Part shown: one piece after another, positions 7,383 to 16,101 of the stretch
Layout: each line of letters begins with the position of its first letter
Numbering within the stretch: position 1 is the stretch's first letter
Assembly: GCA_900468625.1 (NCBI GenBank)
Contig: UBUL01000026.1
Location: 1 to 64,000, forward strand
Reading direction: 5' to 3'
Origin: Hyphomicrobiales bacterium
GTDB taxonomy: Bacteria; Pseudomonadota; Alphaproteobacteria; Rhizobiales; Rhizobiaceae
DNA: 64,000 nt
Program-made: the position numbers and the translations under genes
Notes under the pieces: model-generated
Told to the model about the DNA's origin: nothing
The model's input: only the letters and a program-made list of their open reading frames with translations
The model's database searches: none

Positions 7383-8573
7383 TTATCTCTCCACCAGAGC
7401 CATCTTGGCGTTGAACCAGTTCATGAACAGCGACGTTACGATGCTCAGGGCGAGATAGATGATCATCCATATGATGACGACTTCGACCGCTCGGCCGGAT
7501 TGGTTGAGGATCACGCCGCCGACGGCGACGAGATCGGCATAGCCGATGGCGATGGCGAGCGAGGAGTTCTTGATCAGATTGAGATATTGGCTCGTCAGCG
7601 GCGGAATGATGATGCGCATTGCCTGTGGAATGATGACAAGCCGGCTGATGGCCGACGACCGAAGACCCAGCGCGCCCGCCGCTTCCGACTGCCCCTTCGG
7701 CACGCCGCGAATGCCGGCGCGGACGATCTCGGCAATATAGGATGCCGTATAGAGGGAAAGGGCGAGAAGAAGCGCAAGGAATTCCGGTCCCACGACCGTC
7801 CCGCCGGTCAGGTTGAATTTGCCGGCAATGGGATAATCGAAGGAGAGCGGCATGCCCGTTACTAGGAAGACCAGCAGCGGCAGGCCGATCAATATGCCGA
7901 TCGACACCCAGATCGTATGGAACTGCTGGCCCGTCGCCGCCTGACGCCTGTGCGCCCAGCGCGCCACGAAGAACACGGCAGCTATGGCGGCGAGGAGGGC
8001 GACGCCGACCGCCCACATTCCGGCGCCGAAGATCGGGCTCGGGAAGGCAAGCCCGCGGTTGCTGAGATAGCTGGAAAATGGCAGGTGCACCGCATCGCGC
8101 GCCTGCGGCAGCAACACCAGAACGCCGCTGTACCAGAAGAAGATGACGAGCAGGGGCGGGATATTGCGGAAGATTTCGACATAGGCCTGGGAAAGCTTTG
8201 CAATCAGCCAGTTATGCGAAAGCCTGCCGATGCCGACGATGAAGCCGACGATCGTCGCCGCGAAAATGCCCACGACCGATATCAGCAGCGTGTTGAGCAC
8301 GCCGACGATCAATGCAGTGATATTAGTGGAGTCGCTGGAAAAGGGGATGAGAGCCTGTCCGAGGTTGAAACCGGCTCGGCCTCCGAGGAAGTCGAAGCCG
8401 AAAGACCTGTTCAAGGCGCGCAGATTGTCCATCGTATTCGTGACGATGAACCAGCAAAAGGCAGCCAGGATGACGAGGGTAAGGGCCTGATAGAACACAC
8501 CCCTTACTTTGGGATTGTATAGTGCCGATACAGATGATCGCTCGCCTTCAGGCGAGTTTGCAGTCGTTGCCAT
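7383..8573 (-). CDS. aapQ: General L-amino acid ABC transporter permease AapQ
   Basis: The 396-residue AapM partner has many hydrophobic segments and the permease core RAGIRGVPKGQSEAAGALG, the loop that docks on AapP. The N-terminal part contains VFYQALTLVILAAFCWFIV, a first membrane span. GGGGAAAAG precedes the ATG at 8573. A 96-base gap with a strong hairpin separates it from aapJ upstream, consistent with lower expression of the membrane subunits than of the binding protein. Confidence 0.95.
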   Translation of the reverse strand: MATTANSPEGERSSVSALYNPKVRGVFYQALTLVILAAFCWFIVTNTMDNLRALNRSFGFDFLGGRAGFNLGQALIPFSSDSTNITALIVGVLNTLLISVVGIFAATIVGFIVGIGRLSHNWLIAKLSQAYVEIFRNIPPLLVIFFWYSGVLVLLPQARDAVHLPFSSYLSNRGLAFPSPIFGAGMWAVGVALLAAIAAVFFVARWAHRRQAATGQQFHTIWVSIGILIGLPLLVFLVTGMPLSFDYPIAGKFNLTGGTVVGPEFLALLLALSLYTASYIAEIVRAGIRGVPKGQSEAAGALGLRSSAISRLVIIPQAMRIIIPPLTSQYLNLIKNSSLAIAIGYADLVAVGGVILNQSGRAVEVVIIWMIIYLALSIVTSLFMNWFNAKMALVER

Positions 8574-8623
8574 ATAGAACTTTTCCCCAATGTGCCTGTT
8601 TCAGGCTTGTTTTCTTGAGGTGA

Positions 8624-8646
8624 GAAAGGCGGCAGCGCCGCCTTTC
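8624..8646 (-). promoter_or_regulatory. Intercistronic hairpin between aapJ and aapQ
   Basis: GAAAGGCGGC (8624-8633) pairs perfectly with GCCGCCTTTC (8637-8646) around a 3-base loop. It lies directly after the aapJ stop codon. Such hairpins after binding-protein genes usually cause partial termination or protect the upstream mRNA; which applies here is not visible from sequence. Confidence 0.75.
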
Positions 8647-8669
8647 TTCGAAAATTGGCCGTTTGCGGC

Positions 8670-9695
8670 TTAGCGAACCGGAGGTGCGTACTGAATGCCG
8701 CCCTTGTTCCACAGCGCGTTGAGGCCGCGGGCGATCTTCAGCGGGCTGCCTGCGCCGATATTGCGGTCGAAGACTTCGCCGTAATTGCCGACGCCCTTGA
8801 TGATGTTGTAGGCCCAGTCATTGGTCAGGCCGAGGTCGGTGCCGATGGTGGAGCCTTGTTCCACGCCGAGGAAGCGCTTGATGTCCGGGTTTGCCGAGTT
8901 CTTCATCTCGTCGACGTTCTTCTGCGTGATGCCGAATTCTTCGGCATTGACCAGCGCGTAGGCCGTCCAGCTGACGATGTTGAACCACTGGTCGTCACCC
9001 TGGCGAACGGCCGGGCCGAGCGGCTCCTTCGAGATGATTTCGGGCAGAACGACGTTGTCGTCCGGGTTCTTCAGCGTCAGGCGCAGCGAATAGAGGCCGG
9101 ACTGGTCGGTGGTGTAGACGTCGCAACGGCCGGAATCATAGGCAGTGTTGACTTCTTCGAGCTTGTCGAAGACCACCGGATTGTACTGCAGGTTGTTGGT
9201 CTTGAAATAATCGGCAAGGTTGAGTTCGGTCGTCGTACCGGACTGCACGCAGACGGCCGCACCCGACAGTTCAAGCGCCGACTTCACGTTCAGTTCCTTG
9301 CGGACCATGAAACCCTGGCCGTCATAATAGGTGACGGGACGGAACTTGAGACCGAGCGCCGTATCGCGGTTGATGGTCCAGGTCGTGTTGCGGGAAAGCA
9401 CGTCGATTTCGCCGGACTGCAGCGCGGTGAAACGGTCCTTGGCGCTGAGAGGCGTGTATTTCACCTTGGTGGGATCGCCGAATACGGCGGAAGCCACGGC
9501 CTTGCAAAAGTCGATGTCGAAACCGGCCCAGTTGCCGGAGGCGTCCGGCTGTGCGAAGCCGAGGAGGCCCGTATTCACGCCGCACTGGACGAAGCCTTTG
9601 GCTTTTACGTCGCTCAGCGTCGAGGCGGAAGCGCCGGATGCGGTGTAAGCCAACGCTGCGGCTCCGAGAAGCGCGGAGAGAGCAATTTTTTTCAT
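8670..9695 (-). CDS. aapJ: General L-amino acid-binding periplasmic protein AapJ
   Basis: The 341-residue precursor has a clear signal peptide (MKKIALSALLGAAALAYTAS, cleavage near ASA) and then the family 3 solute-binding fold, including GFVQCGVNTGLLGFAQPD, the GFDIDFCKAVASAVFGD motif and the AVCVQSGTTTELNLADYF hinge region. It delivers amino acids in the periplasm to the AapQMP complex. ATG 9695 is preferred over the TTG nine bases upstream because GGGAAAG then serves as the ribosome binding site. It is the first gene of the operon. Confidence 0.96.
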   Translation of the reverse strand: MKKIALSALLGAAALAYTASGASASTLSDVKAKGFVQCGVNTGLLGFAQPDASGNWAGFDIDFCKAVASAVFGDPTKVKYTPLSAKDRFTALQSGEIDVLSRNTTWTINRDTALGLKFRPVTYYDGQGFMVRKELNVKSALELSGAAVCVQSGTTTELNLADYFKTNNLQYNPVVFDKLEEVNTAYDSGRCDVYTTDQSGLYSLRLTLKNPDDNVVLPEIISKEPLGPAVRQGDDQWFNIVSWTAYALVNAEEFGITQKNVDEMKNSANPDIKRFLGVEQGSTIGTDLGLTNDWAYNIIKGVGNYGEVFDRNIGAGSPLKIARGLNALWNKGGIQYAPPVR

Positions 9696-10067
9696 CTTTC
9701 CCAACCTTTGTCTATTTGTTTTATAGTTAAATGTATCGCCTCCGAAGCAGGTCCGTGTAGAGCCGCGTTCTTCCCTTTCCCGGTGCGAGTGGCGCTATCA
9801 CAGTCGTAAATGGTGTAACGGTCAAGAGAGCGCTCAAATTATTGCGGATTTATTCGGCATTTTCGCCTGTTACGACCGAAAAGCGGGCATTTTGGCGTCA
9901 AAATAAGCGGCAATTTGCCAAATATCTGCGCGAAAATGGAGTTTCTGTCGCCATTTTCGTTATTTTAGCCTTCTAATAACATGTGATGTCGGAATGATTG
10001 GGGTTGACCCCATTGGACTTGGCCGCCACAAATCCAGCTTCCTATAGCGCCAAAGGCATATCCGGAC
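9696..10067. other. 372-bp divergent intergenic region between aapJ and metC
   Basis: The region is AT-richer than its surroundings and holds the promoters of two divergent genes. Visible elements are a candidate aapJ promoter at 9797-9825, a GGCAA-T-TTGCC palindrome (9909-9919), and a perfect 9-bp inverted repeat CGAAAATGG (9931-9939) / CCATTTTCG (9951-9959). No gene is apparent. Confidence 0.8.
9797..9825 (-). promoter_or_regulatory. Candidate sigma-70 type promoter for aapJ
   Basis: On the minus strand TTGACC (9825-9820) is followed, after 17 bases, by TGTGAT (9802-9797). This resembles the rhizobial CTTGAC-N17-CTATAT consensus and would give a leader of about 95 bases before aapJ. The -10 match is only fair. 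Confidence 0.4.
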
Positions 10068-11258
10068 ATGAAAGACAAAGACACATTCCTGCAGAACGCC
10101 GGCATCAACACGCGTTTGTCCCACATCGGCAATTCGCCTTTTGATTTCCACGGCTTCGTCAACCCACCCGTGGTGCATGCCTCGACGGTGCTTTTTCCCA
10201 ATGCCCGCGTGATGGAGACGCACGATCAGAAATACACTTACGGCACGCGCGGGACTCCCACCACGGACGCGCTGTGCGAGGCGATGGACGCACTGGAGGG
10301 GTCGGCTGGAACGGTCATCGTACCGTCCGGACTAGCGGCCGTCACCATTCCGTTTCTGGCCTATCTCTCCGCCGGCGATCACGCCCTGATCGTTGATTCG
10401 GTCTACGGTCCAACCCGCTTCTTCTGCGACACGATGCTGAAGCGCCTCGGCATCGAGGTCGAATATTACGATCCTTTGATCGGTGCCGGCATAGAGCAGT
10501 TGATCAGAGCCAACACCAGGCTGGTCCATACTGAGGCCCCGGGTTCCAATACTTTTGAAATGCAGGATATTCCGGCGATTTCGGCGGCAGCTCATCGTCA
10601 TGGCTGCGTCGTCACCATGGACAATACCTGGGCGACGCCGCTCTATTTCAAGCCGCTCGATCACGGTGTCGATGTCTCCATCCATGCCGTGACGAAATAT
10701 CCGGCCGGTCATTCGGACATTCTGATGGGAACCGTTTCCGCCAATAAGGCGCATTGGAAGCAGCTGCTGGACGCTCATGGCCAGCTCGGCATCAGCGGCG
10801 CGCCGGACGATGCCTATCAGGTACTGCGCGGTTTGCGCACCATGGGCATACGCCTGGAGCGCCACCAGGAGAGTGCGCTGGCGATTGCCCAATGGCTCGA
10901 GGGGAGGGAGGAAGTCGCCCGCGTATTGCATCCGGCGCTGCCGAGCTTCCCGGGCCACGACCTTTGGAAGCGCGACTTCAAGGGCGCAAGCGGGATCTTT
11001 TCCTTCGTTCTCGCCGTTGACGATCCGCAGAAATTCAAGGCAAAGGCGCATGCCTTCCTCGATGCCCTGCGTATTTTCGGTCTTGGCTATTCGTGGGGCG
11101 GTTTCGAAAGCCTTGCCCTGCAGGTCAACCTTAATGATCGCCGCGTCACCAAGGCGCCGACGGAGGGACCGGTCATTCGCCTGCAGATCGGCCTGGAGGA
11201 TGTCGCCGATATCAAGGCGGATATCGAGAAGGGCTTTGCGGCGGCCAAGGAGATCTGA
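10068..11258 (+). CDS. metC: Cystathionine beta-lyase
   Basis: This 396-residue PLP enzyme cleaves cystathionine to homocysteine, pyruvate and ammonia in methionine synthesis. It shows the Cys/Met metabolism fold: TYGTRGTPTTDALCEAM (about residues 57-73), SGLAA (87-91), DNTWATPLYFKPLDHG and the PLP lysine Lys210 in SIHAVTKYPAGHSDI. The length and the PTxD motif fit MetC rather than MetB. It is divergent from aapJ, the same neighbourhood as reported for R. leguminosarum, and its stop abuts that of the convergent flavin monooxygenase. Confidence 0.93.
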   Translation: MKDKDTFLQNAGINTRLSHIGNSPFDFHGFVNPPVVHASTVLFPNARVMETHDQKYTYGTRGTPTTDALCEAMDALEGSAGTVIVPSGLAAVTIPFLAYLSAGDHALIVDSVYGPTRFFCDTMLKRLGIEVEYYDPLIGAGIEQLIRANTRLVHTEAPGSNTFEMQDIPAISAAAHRHGCVVTMDNTWATPLYFKPLDHGVDVSIHAVTKYPAGHSDILMGTVSANKAHWKQLLDAHGQLGISGAPDDAYQVLRGLRTMGIRLERHQESALAIAQWLEGREEVARVLHPALPSFPGHDLWKRDFKGASGIFSFVLAVDDPQKFKAKAHAFLDALRIFGLGYSWGGFESLALQVNLNDRRVTKAPTEGPVIRLQIGLEDVADIKADIEKGFAAAKEI

Positions 11259-12422
11259 TCAGCCGATGGCGCGATAGCCGTAGATCCAGTCCATGTCCGC
11301 CGCGAGGCTTTGCGGCGGACGAAGCGAGAGAACCAGATCGCGTGCGAGGCGGATCGGGCCGCGGGCGTGATAGGCAAATTGATTGAAAGCGGCGCGCTGC
11401 TTCAAGCGCGCAATCCGCGGCGCACGGCGCTTTTCGTAGAGTTCGAATGTTTCGGCGACCGAGCGTGCCGAAAGCATGCCGGCAAGTTCGAAGGCGTCTT
11501 CGATCGCCATGGCTGCTCCCTGTGCCGCAAACGGCATCATCGCATGCGCCGCATCGCCAATCAGGATCGTGTCGCTGCCATTGTGCCACCGGCCGGCCTT
11601 CATCTGATAGAGCGGCCAGAAGCTCGCCTGTTCCTGGGCTTCCAGCATCTGCAAGATCTTGCCGTTCCAGCCGGAAAAGCCATGCAGCATCTGCTCGCGC
11701 TGCACGTTGCTGCCGGCCGCACCCCAATTGCGGCTGGTACTGCTGCCGGAGACGATGGCGACGATATTGAAGGCGGCATTTTCCCGGATGGGATAGCAGA
11801 CGAGATGGCTGGAGGGTCCGAGGAATGCCGTGACGTTCTTCTTGTTCAGCAAGGATGGGGCCGCACTCTCTGGAATGGAGAAGCGCCAGGCAATATTGCC
11901 GGAGAAGAGCGGCGAGGGCGCACCGGGCACCATCGCGTGCGCCTTCGACCAGACGCCGTCGGCGCCGATGACGAGGTCGAATTCCTTGCCGGTGATCTCT
12001 TCCAGCGCTTGCCTGTTTTTGATGTCGATGTGCCGGCCGAGATGAAGCCTGCAAAGCGCATTAGCCTTTACGGCTTCGAGAAGCGCTTTCTGCAGGGTGG
12101 CGCGATGTACGGCGCCATAGGGCGCACCCCAACGTTCTCTGGCAAAATTTCCGCAGGGAACGGATGCGACAGGCCGCAGCGACGAGCCGGATACCAGCCG
12201 GACTTCTTCGGGCTCCAGCCAGACGGCCCGGAGCTTGTCAAGCACGCCGAGCGTATCGAGGATGCGGGAGGCGTTCGGTGAAATCTGCAGGCCGGCGCCG
12301 ACTTCTGTCAGCACGTCAGCCTGCTCGAAAATGTCGGAAGCGATGCCATGCCTCGCCAGCGCCAGGGCTGCCGTCAATCCGGCTATCCCGGCGCCGATGA
12401 TTGCGGCCGCTTTGATCGGCAT
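11259..12422 (-). CDS. FAD-dependent monooxygenase, salicylate-hydroxylase-like
   Basis: The 387-residue protein has the class A flavin monooxygenase motifs: the N-terminal dinucleotide fold AAIIGAGIAGLTAALALA, the DG motif DLVIGADGVWSKAHAM and the GD motif ILIGDAAHAMMPFAAQGAAM that binds FAD ribityl. Members hydroxylate aromatic compounds with NAD(P)H and oxygen in the cytosol. It resembles salicylate 1-monooxygenase and 3-hydroxybenzoate 6-monooxygenase, but the substrate cannot be assigned from sequence. No aromatic catabolic genes are nearby, so it looks like an isolated oxygenase. Confidence 0.88.
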   Translation of the reverse strand: MPIKAAAIIGAGIAGLTAALALARHGIASDIFEQADVLTEVGAGLQISPNASRILDTLGVLDKLRAVWLEPEEVRLVSGSSLRPVASVPCGNFARERWGAPYGAVHRATLQKALLEAVKANALCRLHLGRHIDIKNRQALEEITGKEFDLVIGADGVWSKAHAMVPGAPSPLFSGNIAWRFSIPESAAPSLLNKKNVTAFLGPSSHLVCYPIRENAAFNIVAIVSGSSTSRNWGAAGSNVQREQMLHGFSGWNGKILQMLEAQEQASFWPLYQMKAGRWHNGSDTILIGDAAHAMMPFAAQGAAMAIEDAFELAGMLSARSVAETFELYEKRRAPRIARLKQRAAFNQFAYHARGPIRLARDLVLSLRPPQSLAADMDWIYGYRAIG

Positions 12423-12451
12423 GTCTCTCTGTCCGATCGAGGGCTAGGCTA

Positions 12452-12697
12452 TCACGCTGCCTTGAAGTGGAAGACGCAGCCGGCCGGATTGGTCTGGTCC
12501 GCCTTCAGCGACGGATTATAGCGGTACAGAGTCGAGCAGTAGGAGCATACCTTCTCGCTCTCGTCGCCGAGATCGATGAAGATGTGCGGATGATCATAGG
12601 GAATCGAGGCGCCGGTGCACATGAATTCCTTCACGCCGATTTCGATCACGCGATGTCCGCCGTCGTTCTGGAAATGGGGAATATTGTGGCCGGCCAT
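12452..12697 (-). CDS. CHCC-type zinc-finger protein, NDUFS6-like
   Basis: An 81-residue protein whose C-terminal half has Cys/His spacing typical of the zinc-finger CHCC family: EFMCTGASIPYDHPHIFIDL, then KVCSYCSTLYRYN, ending FHFKAA. This family includes the mitochondrial complex I accessory subunit NDUFS6, and alphaproteobacterial members are associated with complex I. ATG 12697 is preceded by GGAGA; upstream extensions have no family character. With the NDUFS4-like gene at 3.3 kb this is the second probable complex I accessory gene here, again outside a nuo operon. Confidence 0.88.
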   Translation of the reverse strand: MAGHNIPHFQNDGGHRVIEIGVKEFMCTGASIPYDHPHIFIDLGDESEKVCSYCSTLYRYNPSLKADQTNPAGCVFHFKAA

Positions 12698-12898
12698 AAT
12701 GATCTCCGAATGCGTCTTGCCATGAGCGGCATGAATGTTGCGCCAGACTTGGTAGCCCCTCTTTATAATTCTTCTTCCCGATTGTGTAGTGCGAAAGTCC
12801 GGCTTGATGCAGAGATTTTCGCAAGCGCAGGGTTCATTTGATATCGCCGATAAAATATGGTCCGGCGCCAACAGGACCTAGTTTGCGAAGACGACACC

Positions 12899-13705
12899 AT
12901 GAACTTGAATTCTCCCCCGATATCTCATTTTGTCAGAAACGGATTGAAGCTCGCCTTTTTCGATGACGGTGATCCGAGCGGCCCGCCGGTGCTGCTGATC
13001 CACGGCTTTGCCTCGACCGCGGTTGCAAACTGGGTCAATCCGGGCTGGCTGAAGACACTCGGCGAAGCTGGCTATCGCGTGATCGCCATGGACAATCGCG
13101 GCCACGGCATGAGCGACAAGCTCTACGATGCCGATGTCTACCATCCCTGGATCATGGCTGAGGATGCCGTTGCACTGCTCGATCACCTGGGCATCCCCGA
13201 GGCTCATGTGATGGGTTATTCCATGGGCGCGCGCGTTGGCACCTTCATGGCGATTGCGCATCCAGATCGCGTCCGCTCGCTGGTGCTGGGCGGACTCGGT
13301 ATCGGAATGGTCGAAGGTGTCGGTGATTGGGATCCGATTGCCGATGCGCTGATTGCTTCATCTCTCGATGACGTCACCCATGCGCGCGGGCGCATGTTCC
13401 GCGCCTTTGCCGAACAGACGAAGAGCGACCGGCAGGCGCTGGCTGCCTGCATCCAGGGTTCGCGCGATCTGGCGTCCCGGGAAGATGTGGCGAGGATCGA
13501 AGCGCCGACGCTGATCGCCGTCGGCACCAAGGACGATATCGCCGGTTCCGGTCAGGCACTGGCAGCCCTGATGCCGAATGCCGAAGCCATCGACATACCG
13601 AACCGCGATCACATGCTCGCCGTCGGCGACAAGGTCTTCAAGGCTGCGGTTTTGGAATTCTATCAGCGCCTCGACGAGCGCTACAGCGCCGCGCGTCGTA
13701 TATGA
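12899..13705 (+). CDS. Alpha/beta hydrolase
   Basis: The 268-residue product has the alpha/beta-hydrolase signature: VLLIHGFAST for the oxyanion region, DNRGHGMSD after strand 4, the nucleophile elbow GYSMG with Ser108, and a late His near residue 238 (PNRDHMLAV). The acid is probably an Asp in GTKDDIAG. This is a soluble esterase/lipase-like enzyme of unknown substrate. The ATG at 12899 was chosen because the family usually starts just before the first strand; an upstream ATG at 12857 adds 14 unusual residues. Confidence 0.88.
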   Translation: MNLNSPPISHFVRNGLKLAFFDDGDPSGPPVLLIHGFASTAVANWVNPGWLKTLGEAGYRVIAMDNRGHGMSDKLYDADVYHPWIMAEDAVALLDHLGIPEAHVMGYSMGARVGTFMAIAHPDRVRSLVLGGLGIGMVEGVGDWDPIADALIASSLDDVTHARGRMFRAFAEQTKSDRQALAACIQGSRDLASREDVARIEAPTLIAVGTKDDIAGSGQALAALMPNAEAIDIPNRDHMLAVGDKVFKAAVLEFYQRLDERYSAARRI

Positions 13706-13745
13706 CGCGCAAAGGTCGCTGAAGCATTTTGAGTTATGCAGCAGG

Positions 13746-14561
13746 TCACTTGCCGGTGAAATGCGGCTTTCGGCGCTCGGCGAAGGCGGCGCGGCCTTCG
13801 GCATAATCGGCGCTGTCGAAGGTTTCGGCGCCGATCACTTCCGCCTCGCGCAACAGATCGCCATCCCGCTCGATGACGGCGCGGATCGCAACTTTCGATG
13901 CGTGCAGCGCGATCGGCGCATTGGCGGCGATTGCATGGGCGAGCGCGGATACCTCTCCATCGAAGGCGTCTGCCTCGATTTCCTCCAGCAGAAAGCCGGC
14001 GGCTGCCATCTTCCCGCTCGACATGGGAGCGCCGGTGAACAGGGCGACCTTAGCCATCTGCGGCCCAAGTGCGTTGACGATGTCCTGCACGGCATCGGCC
14101 GGATAGGCGATACCGAGGCGAACGGCGGGTACGGAAAAGCGCGCGCCTTGTTCGGCGATGCGCAGGTCGCAGGCGGCCGCCAGCCCGAAGCCGCCGCCGT
14201 AGCAGACGCCGCGGATCGCCGCGATCGTTGGCACGCGGCAATGGCGGATGGCCGCAAAAGCCTGGCTGTTCAGCGCTTCATAGGCAACTGCCGTCTCCGA
14301 ATTTTTGCGCAAGCTGTCGAATTCGCCGATATCGGCACCGGCTGAAAAATCCGCGCCCGTGCCGCGCAGCACGATCACATGCGCATGCGCTTCGTCGGTC
14401 AGAAGGCGCACCGCCTGCGGAATGGCACGCCACATGGCGGCCGTCACGGCATTCTTTCTCTCGGGATTGCTGATGGTGATCTTGCCTATCGCATCGCCGC
14501 ACGTAGCGCGAATGAGGCCGCCTGCAAAATCATGCTCGAAATTCATGCGCGACCAACCCAT
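13746..14561 (-). CDS. Crotonase-fold protein annotated as enoyl-CoA hydratase, catalytic Glu residues missing
   Basis: The 271-residue protein has the crotonase fold with the first oxyanion element FSAGADIGEF and the second GVCYGGGFGLAAACDLRIA. In canonical enoyl-CoA hydratase a Glu follows the GGG of the second element and another sits in the later PE motif; here these positions read Gly (GGGFGL) and Ala (SVPAVRLGI). It probably binds acyl-CoA but may not hydrate it, and could be an isomerase, hydrolase or lyase of the superfamily. The start is either ATG 14561 or ATG 14546; neither has a strong ribosome binding site. Confidence 0.85.
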   Translation of the reverse strand: MGWSRMNFEHDFAGGLIRATCGDAIGKITISNPERKNAVTAAMWRAIPQAVRLLTDEAHAHVIVLRGTGADFSAGADIGEFDSLRKNSETAVAYEALNSQAFAAIRHCRVPTIAAIRGVCYGGGFGLAAACDLRIAEQGARFSVPAVRLGIAYPADAVQDIVNALGPQMAKVALFTGAPMSSGKMAAAGFLLEEIEADAFDGEVSALAHAIAANAPIALHASKVAIRAVIERDGDLLREAEVIGAETFDSADYAEGRAAFAERRKPHFTGK

Positions 14562-14621
14562 TTGTCTTGTGTGGCATTTATTCTATATAATGCACGCTGA
14601 CAGAAAATCGGGAGACCGCCA

Positions 14622-15485
14622 ATGGTCGCAGCAACGGACATTCGCCCCGTAGAGGGTTTGGGCGCGGTTAAGATCATGGATCCCATTTGGGACAGCATGC
14701 GCGAGGAAGCCCGCGCGGCTGCCGAGCAGGATCCGCTGCTTGCCGCCTTCCTCTATTCGACGATCATCAACCACCGTTCGCTGGAGGAGTGCGTCATCTA
14801 TCGCATCTGCGAGCGGCTGGACCATCCCGACATGCAGGCCATTCTTCTCAGGCAGACTTTTGAGGAAATGCTTGCCGACTGGCCGGAATGGGGGGCGATC
14901 CTCCGGGTCGATATCCAGGCGGTCTACGATAGAGATCCCGCTTGCCTGCGTTTTCTGGAGCCCGTGCTCTATTTCAAGGGCTTCCATGCGCTGCAGACGC
15001 ATCGCCTCGCGCACTGGCTCCATAATCGCGGCCGCCGCGATTTCGCGCTCTATCTGCAGAGCCGTTCCTCCAGCGTCTTCCAGACCGACATCAATCCGGC
15101 CGCGCGCATCGGCAAGGGCATATTCCTCGATCACGCGACCGGTCTCGTCGTGGGCGAGACGGCCGTGATCGGCGACAACGTCTCGATCCTGCACGGCGTC
15201 ACGCTTGGCGGCACCGGCAAGGAAGGCAGCGACCGCCATCCGAAGATCGCTCATGGCGTATTGATCGGCGCCGGCGCCAAGATTCTTGGCAACATTCAGA
15301 TCGGCCATTGCTCGCGTATCGCCGCCGGTTCCGTGGTATTGAAGGAAGTGCCCGCCAAAACCACGGTTGCCGGTGTTCCGGCCAAGGTGGTCGGCGAAGC
15401 GGGCTGTTCCGAACCTTCCCGCTCGATGGACCAACTGCTTGCCGAACGCATGGTCGCCGACCAGATCATGGGTGCGGGAATCTAG
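14622..15485 (+). CDS. cysE: Serine O-acetyltransferase
   Basis: CysE transfers acetyl from acetyl-CoA to L-serine, giving O-acetylserine for cysteine synthesis. The 287-residue protein has the helical N-terminal SATase domain (to about residue 150) and then a left-handed beta helix of hexapeptide repeats, with the catalytic DHATGLVVGE and HGVTLGGTGK segments. The flexible C-terminal tail ends in GI; the cysteine-synthase-docking Ile is common in this family. It is divergent from the crotonase gene and upstream of a DUF3126 gene. Confidence 0.96.
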   Translation: MVAATDIRPVEGLGAVKIMDPIWDSMREEARAAAEQDPLLAAFLYSTIINHRSLEECVIYRICERLDHPDMQAILLRQTFEEMLADWPEWGAILRVDIQAVYDRDPACLRFLEPVLYFKGFHALQTHRLAHWLHNRGRRDFALYLQSRSSSVFQTDINPAARIGKGIFLDHATGLVVGETAVIGDNVSILHGVTLGGTGKEGSDRHPKIAHGVLIGAGAKILGNIQIGHCSRIAAGSVVLKEVPAKTTVAGVPAKVVGEAGCSEPSRSMDQLLAERMVADQIMGAGI

Positions 15486-15609
15486 GGAAAATCCAGCTGC
15501 ATTTTCGGAGGCTTGCACGGTCGCCGGGAAGTATGCGCGGTTCCGGTCTTTACACTGCCGCTTTTCCCATGCAAGAAGCGGCCAACCGAGATCCTCACGG
15601 AGAAGCATT

Positions 15610-15813
15610 GTGAAGCCTGAAGAAATCAAGAAACTCGACGCCTATTTCAAGCGCACCTTCAACCCGCAGATCGTGGTAAAGGCCCGTCCGCGCAAGAACG
15701 ATTCTGCGGAAGTCTATCTCGGCGAAGAGTTTCTGGGCGTCGTCTATATCGATGACGAAGATGGCGATCGCTCCTATAATTTCTCGATGGCGATCCTGGA
15801 CGTCGATCTCTAA
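15610..15813 (+). CDS. DUF3126 family protein
   Basis: A 67-residue protein beginning at GTG 15610 with GGAG about 9 bases upstream. It starts VKPEEIKKLDAYFK and contains KARPRKNDSAEVYLGEEF and YIDDEDGDRSYNFSMAIL, matching the small DUF3126 family of alphaproteobacteria, whose function is unknown. It follows cysE by 124 bp and ends just before a rho-independent terminator. Confidence 0.85.
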   Translation: MKPEEIKKLDAYFKRTFNPQIVVKARPRKNDSAEVYLGEEFLGVVYIDDEDGDRSYNFSMAILDVDL

Positions 15814-15846
15814 TTTCGTCGATCTCGTATAGTGATTGAATACTCG

Positions 15847-15876
15847 GGCCGTATTTCATTGAAATGCGGCCTTTTT
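15847..15876 (+). terminator. Rho-independent terminator after the DUF3126 gene
   Basis: GGCCGTATTTCA (15847-15858) pairs with TGAAATGCGGCC (15860-15871), with one G-T pair, and is followed by five T. It lies 33 bp after the stop codon. Confidence 0.88.
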
Positions 15877-16073
15877 CGCGGGCAATTGCCGATTTAATCA
15901 TTCCGTAGCCGTTTTGAACCCGACGGCTTTTCCATCGTATTGCGAATATTTCGGCCAAAGCCTGCGGTTGCAAGGACCATGATATATATTAGAAAAATCA
16001 AAATGATGCGGCGCACTCACCATCACTGACACCGAATTGTTATCGAAAATACAACCAAAAGGGGATATTGCGT

Positions 16074-16101
16074 CGCACAAGACTACTTGACTAATTGTGC
16101 G
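16074..16101 (+). promoter_or_regulatory. Inverted repeat in the phasin promoter region
   Basis: CGCACAA (16074-16080) and TTGTGCG (16095-16101) form an inverted repeat with a 14-base spacer, about 60 bp before the phasin start. TGC-rich sites bound by the PHB-responsive repressor PhaR are known upstream of phasin genes in other alphaproteobacteria, so this may be its operator. That link is inference. Confidence 0.4.

Noticed and set aside
8655..9809. 384-codon plus-strand open frame opposite aapJ
   Set aside because: Shadow of a clear periplasmic binding protein gene.
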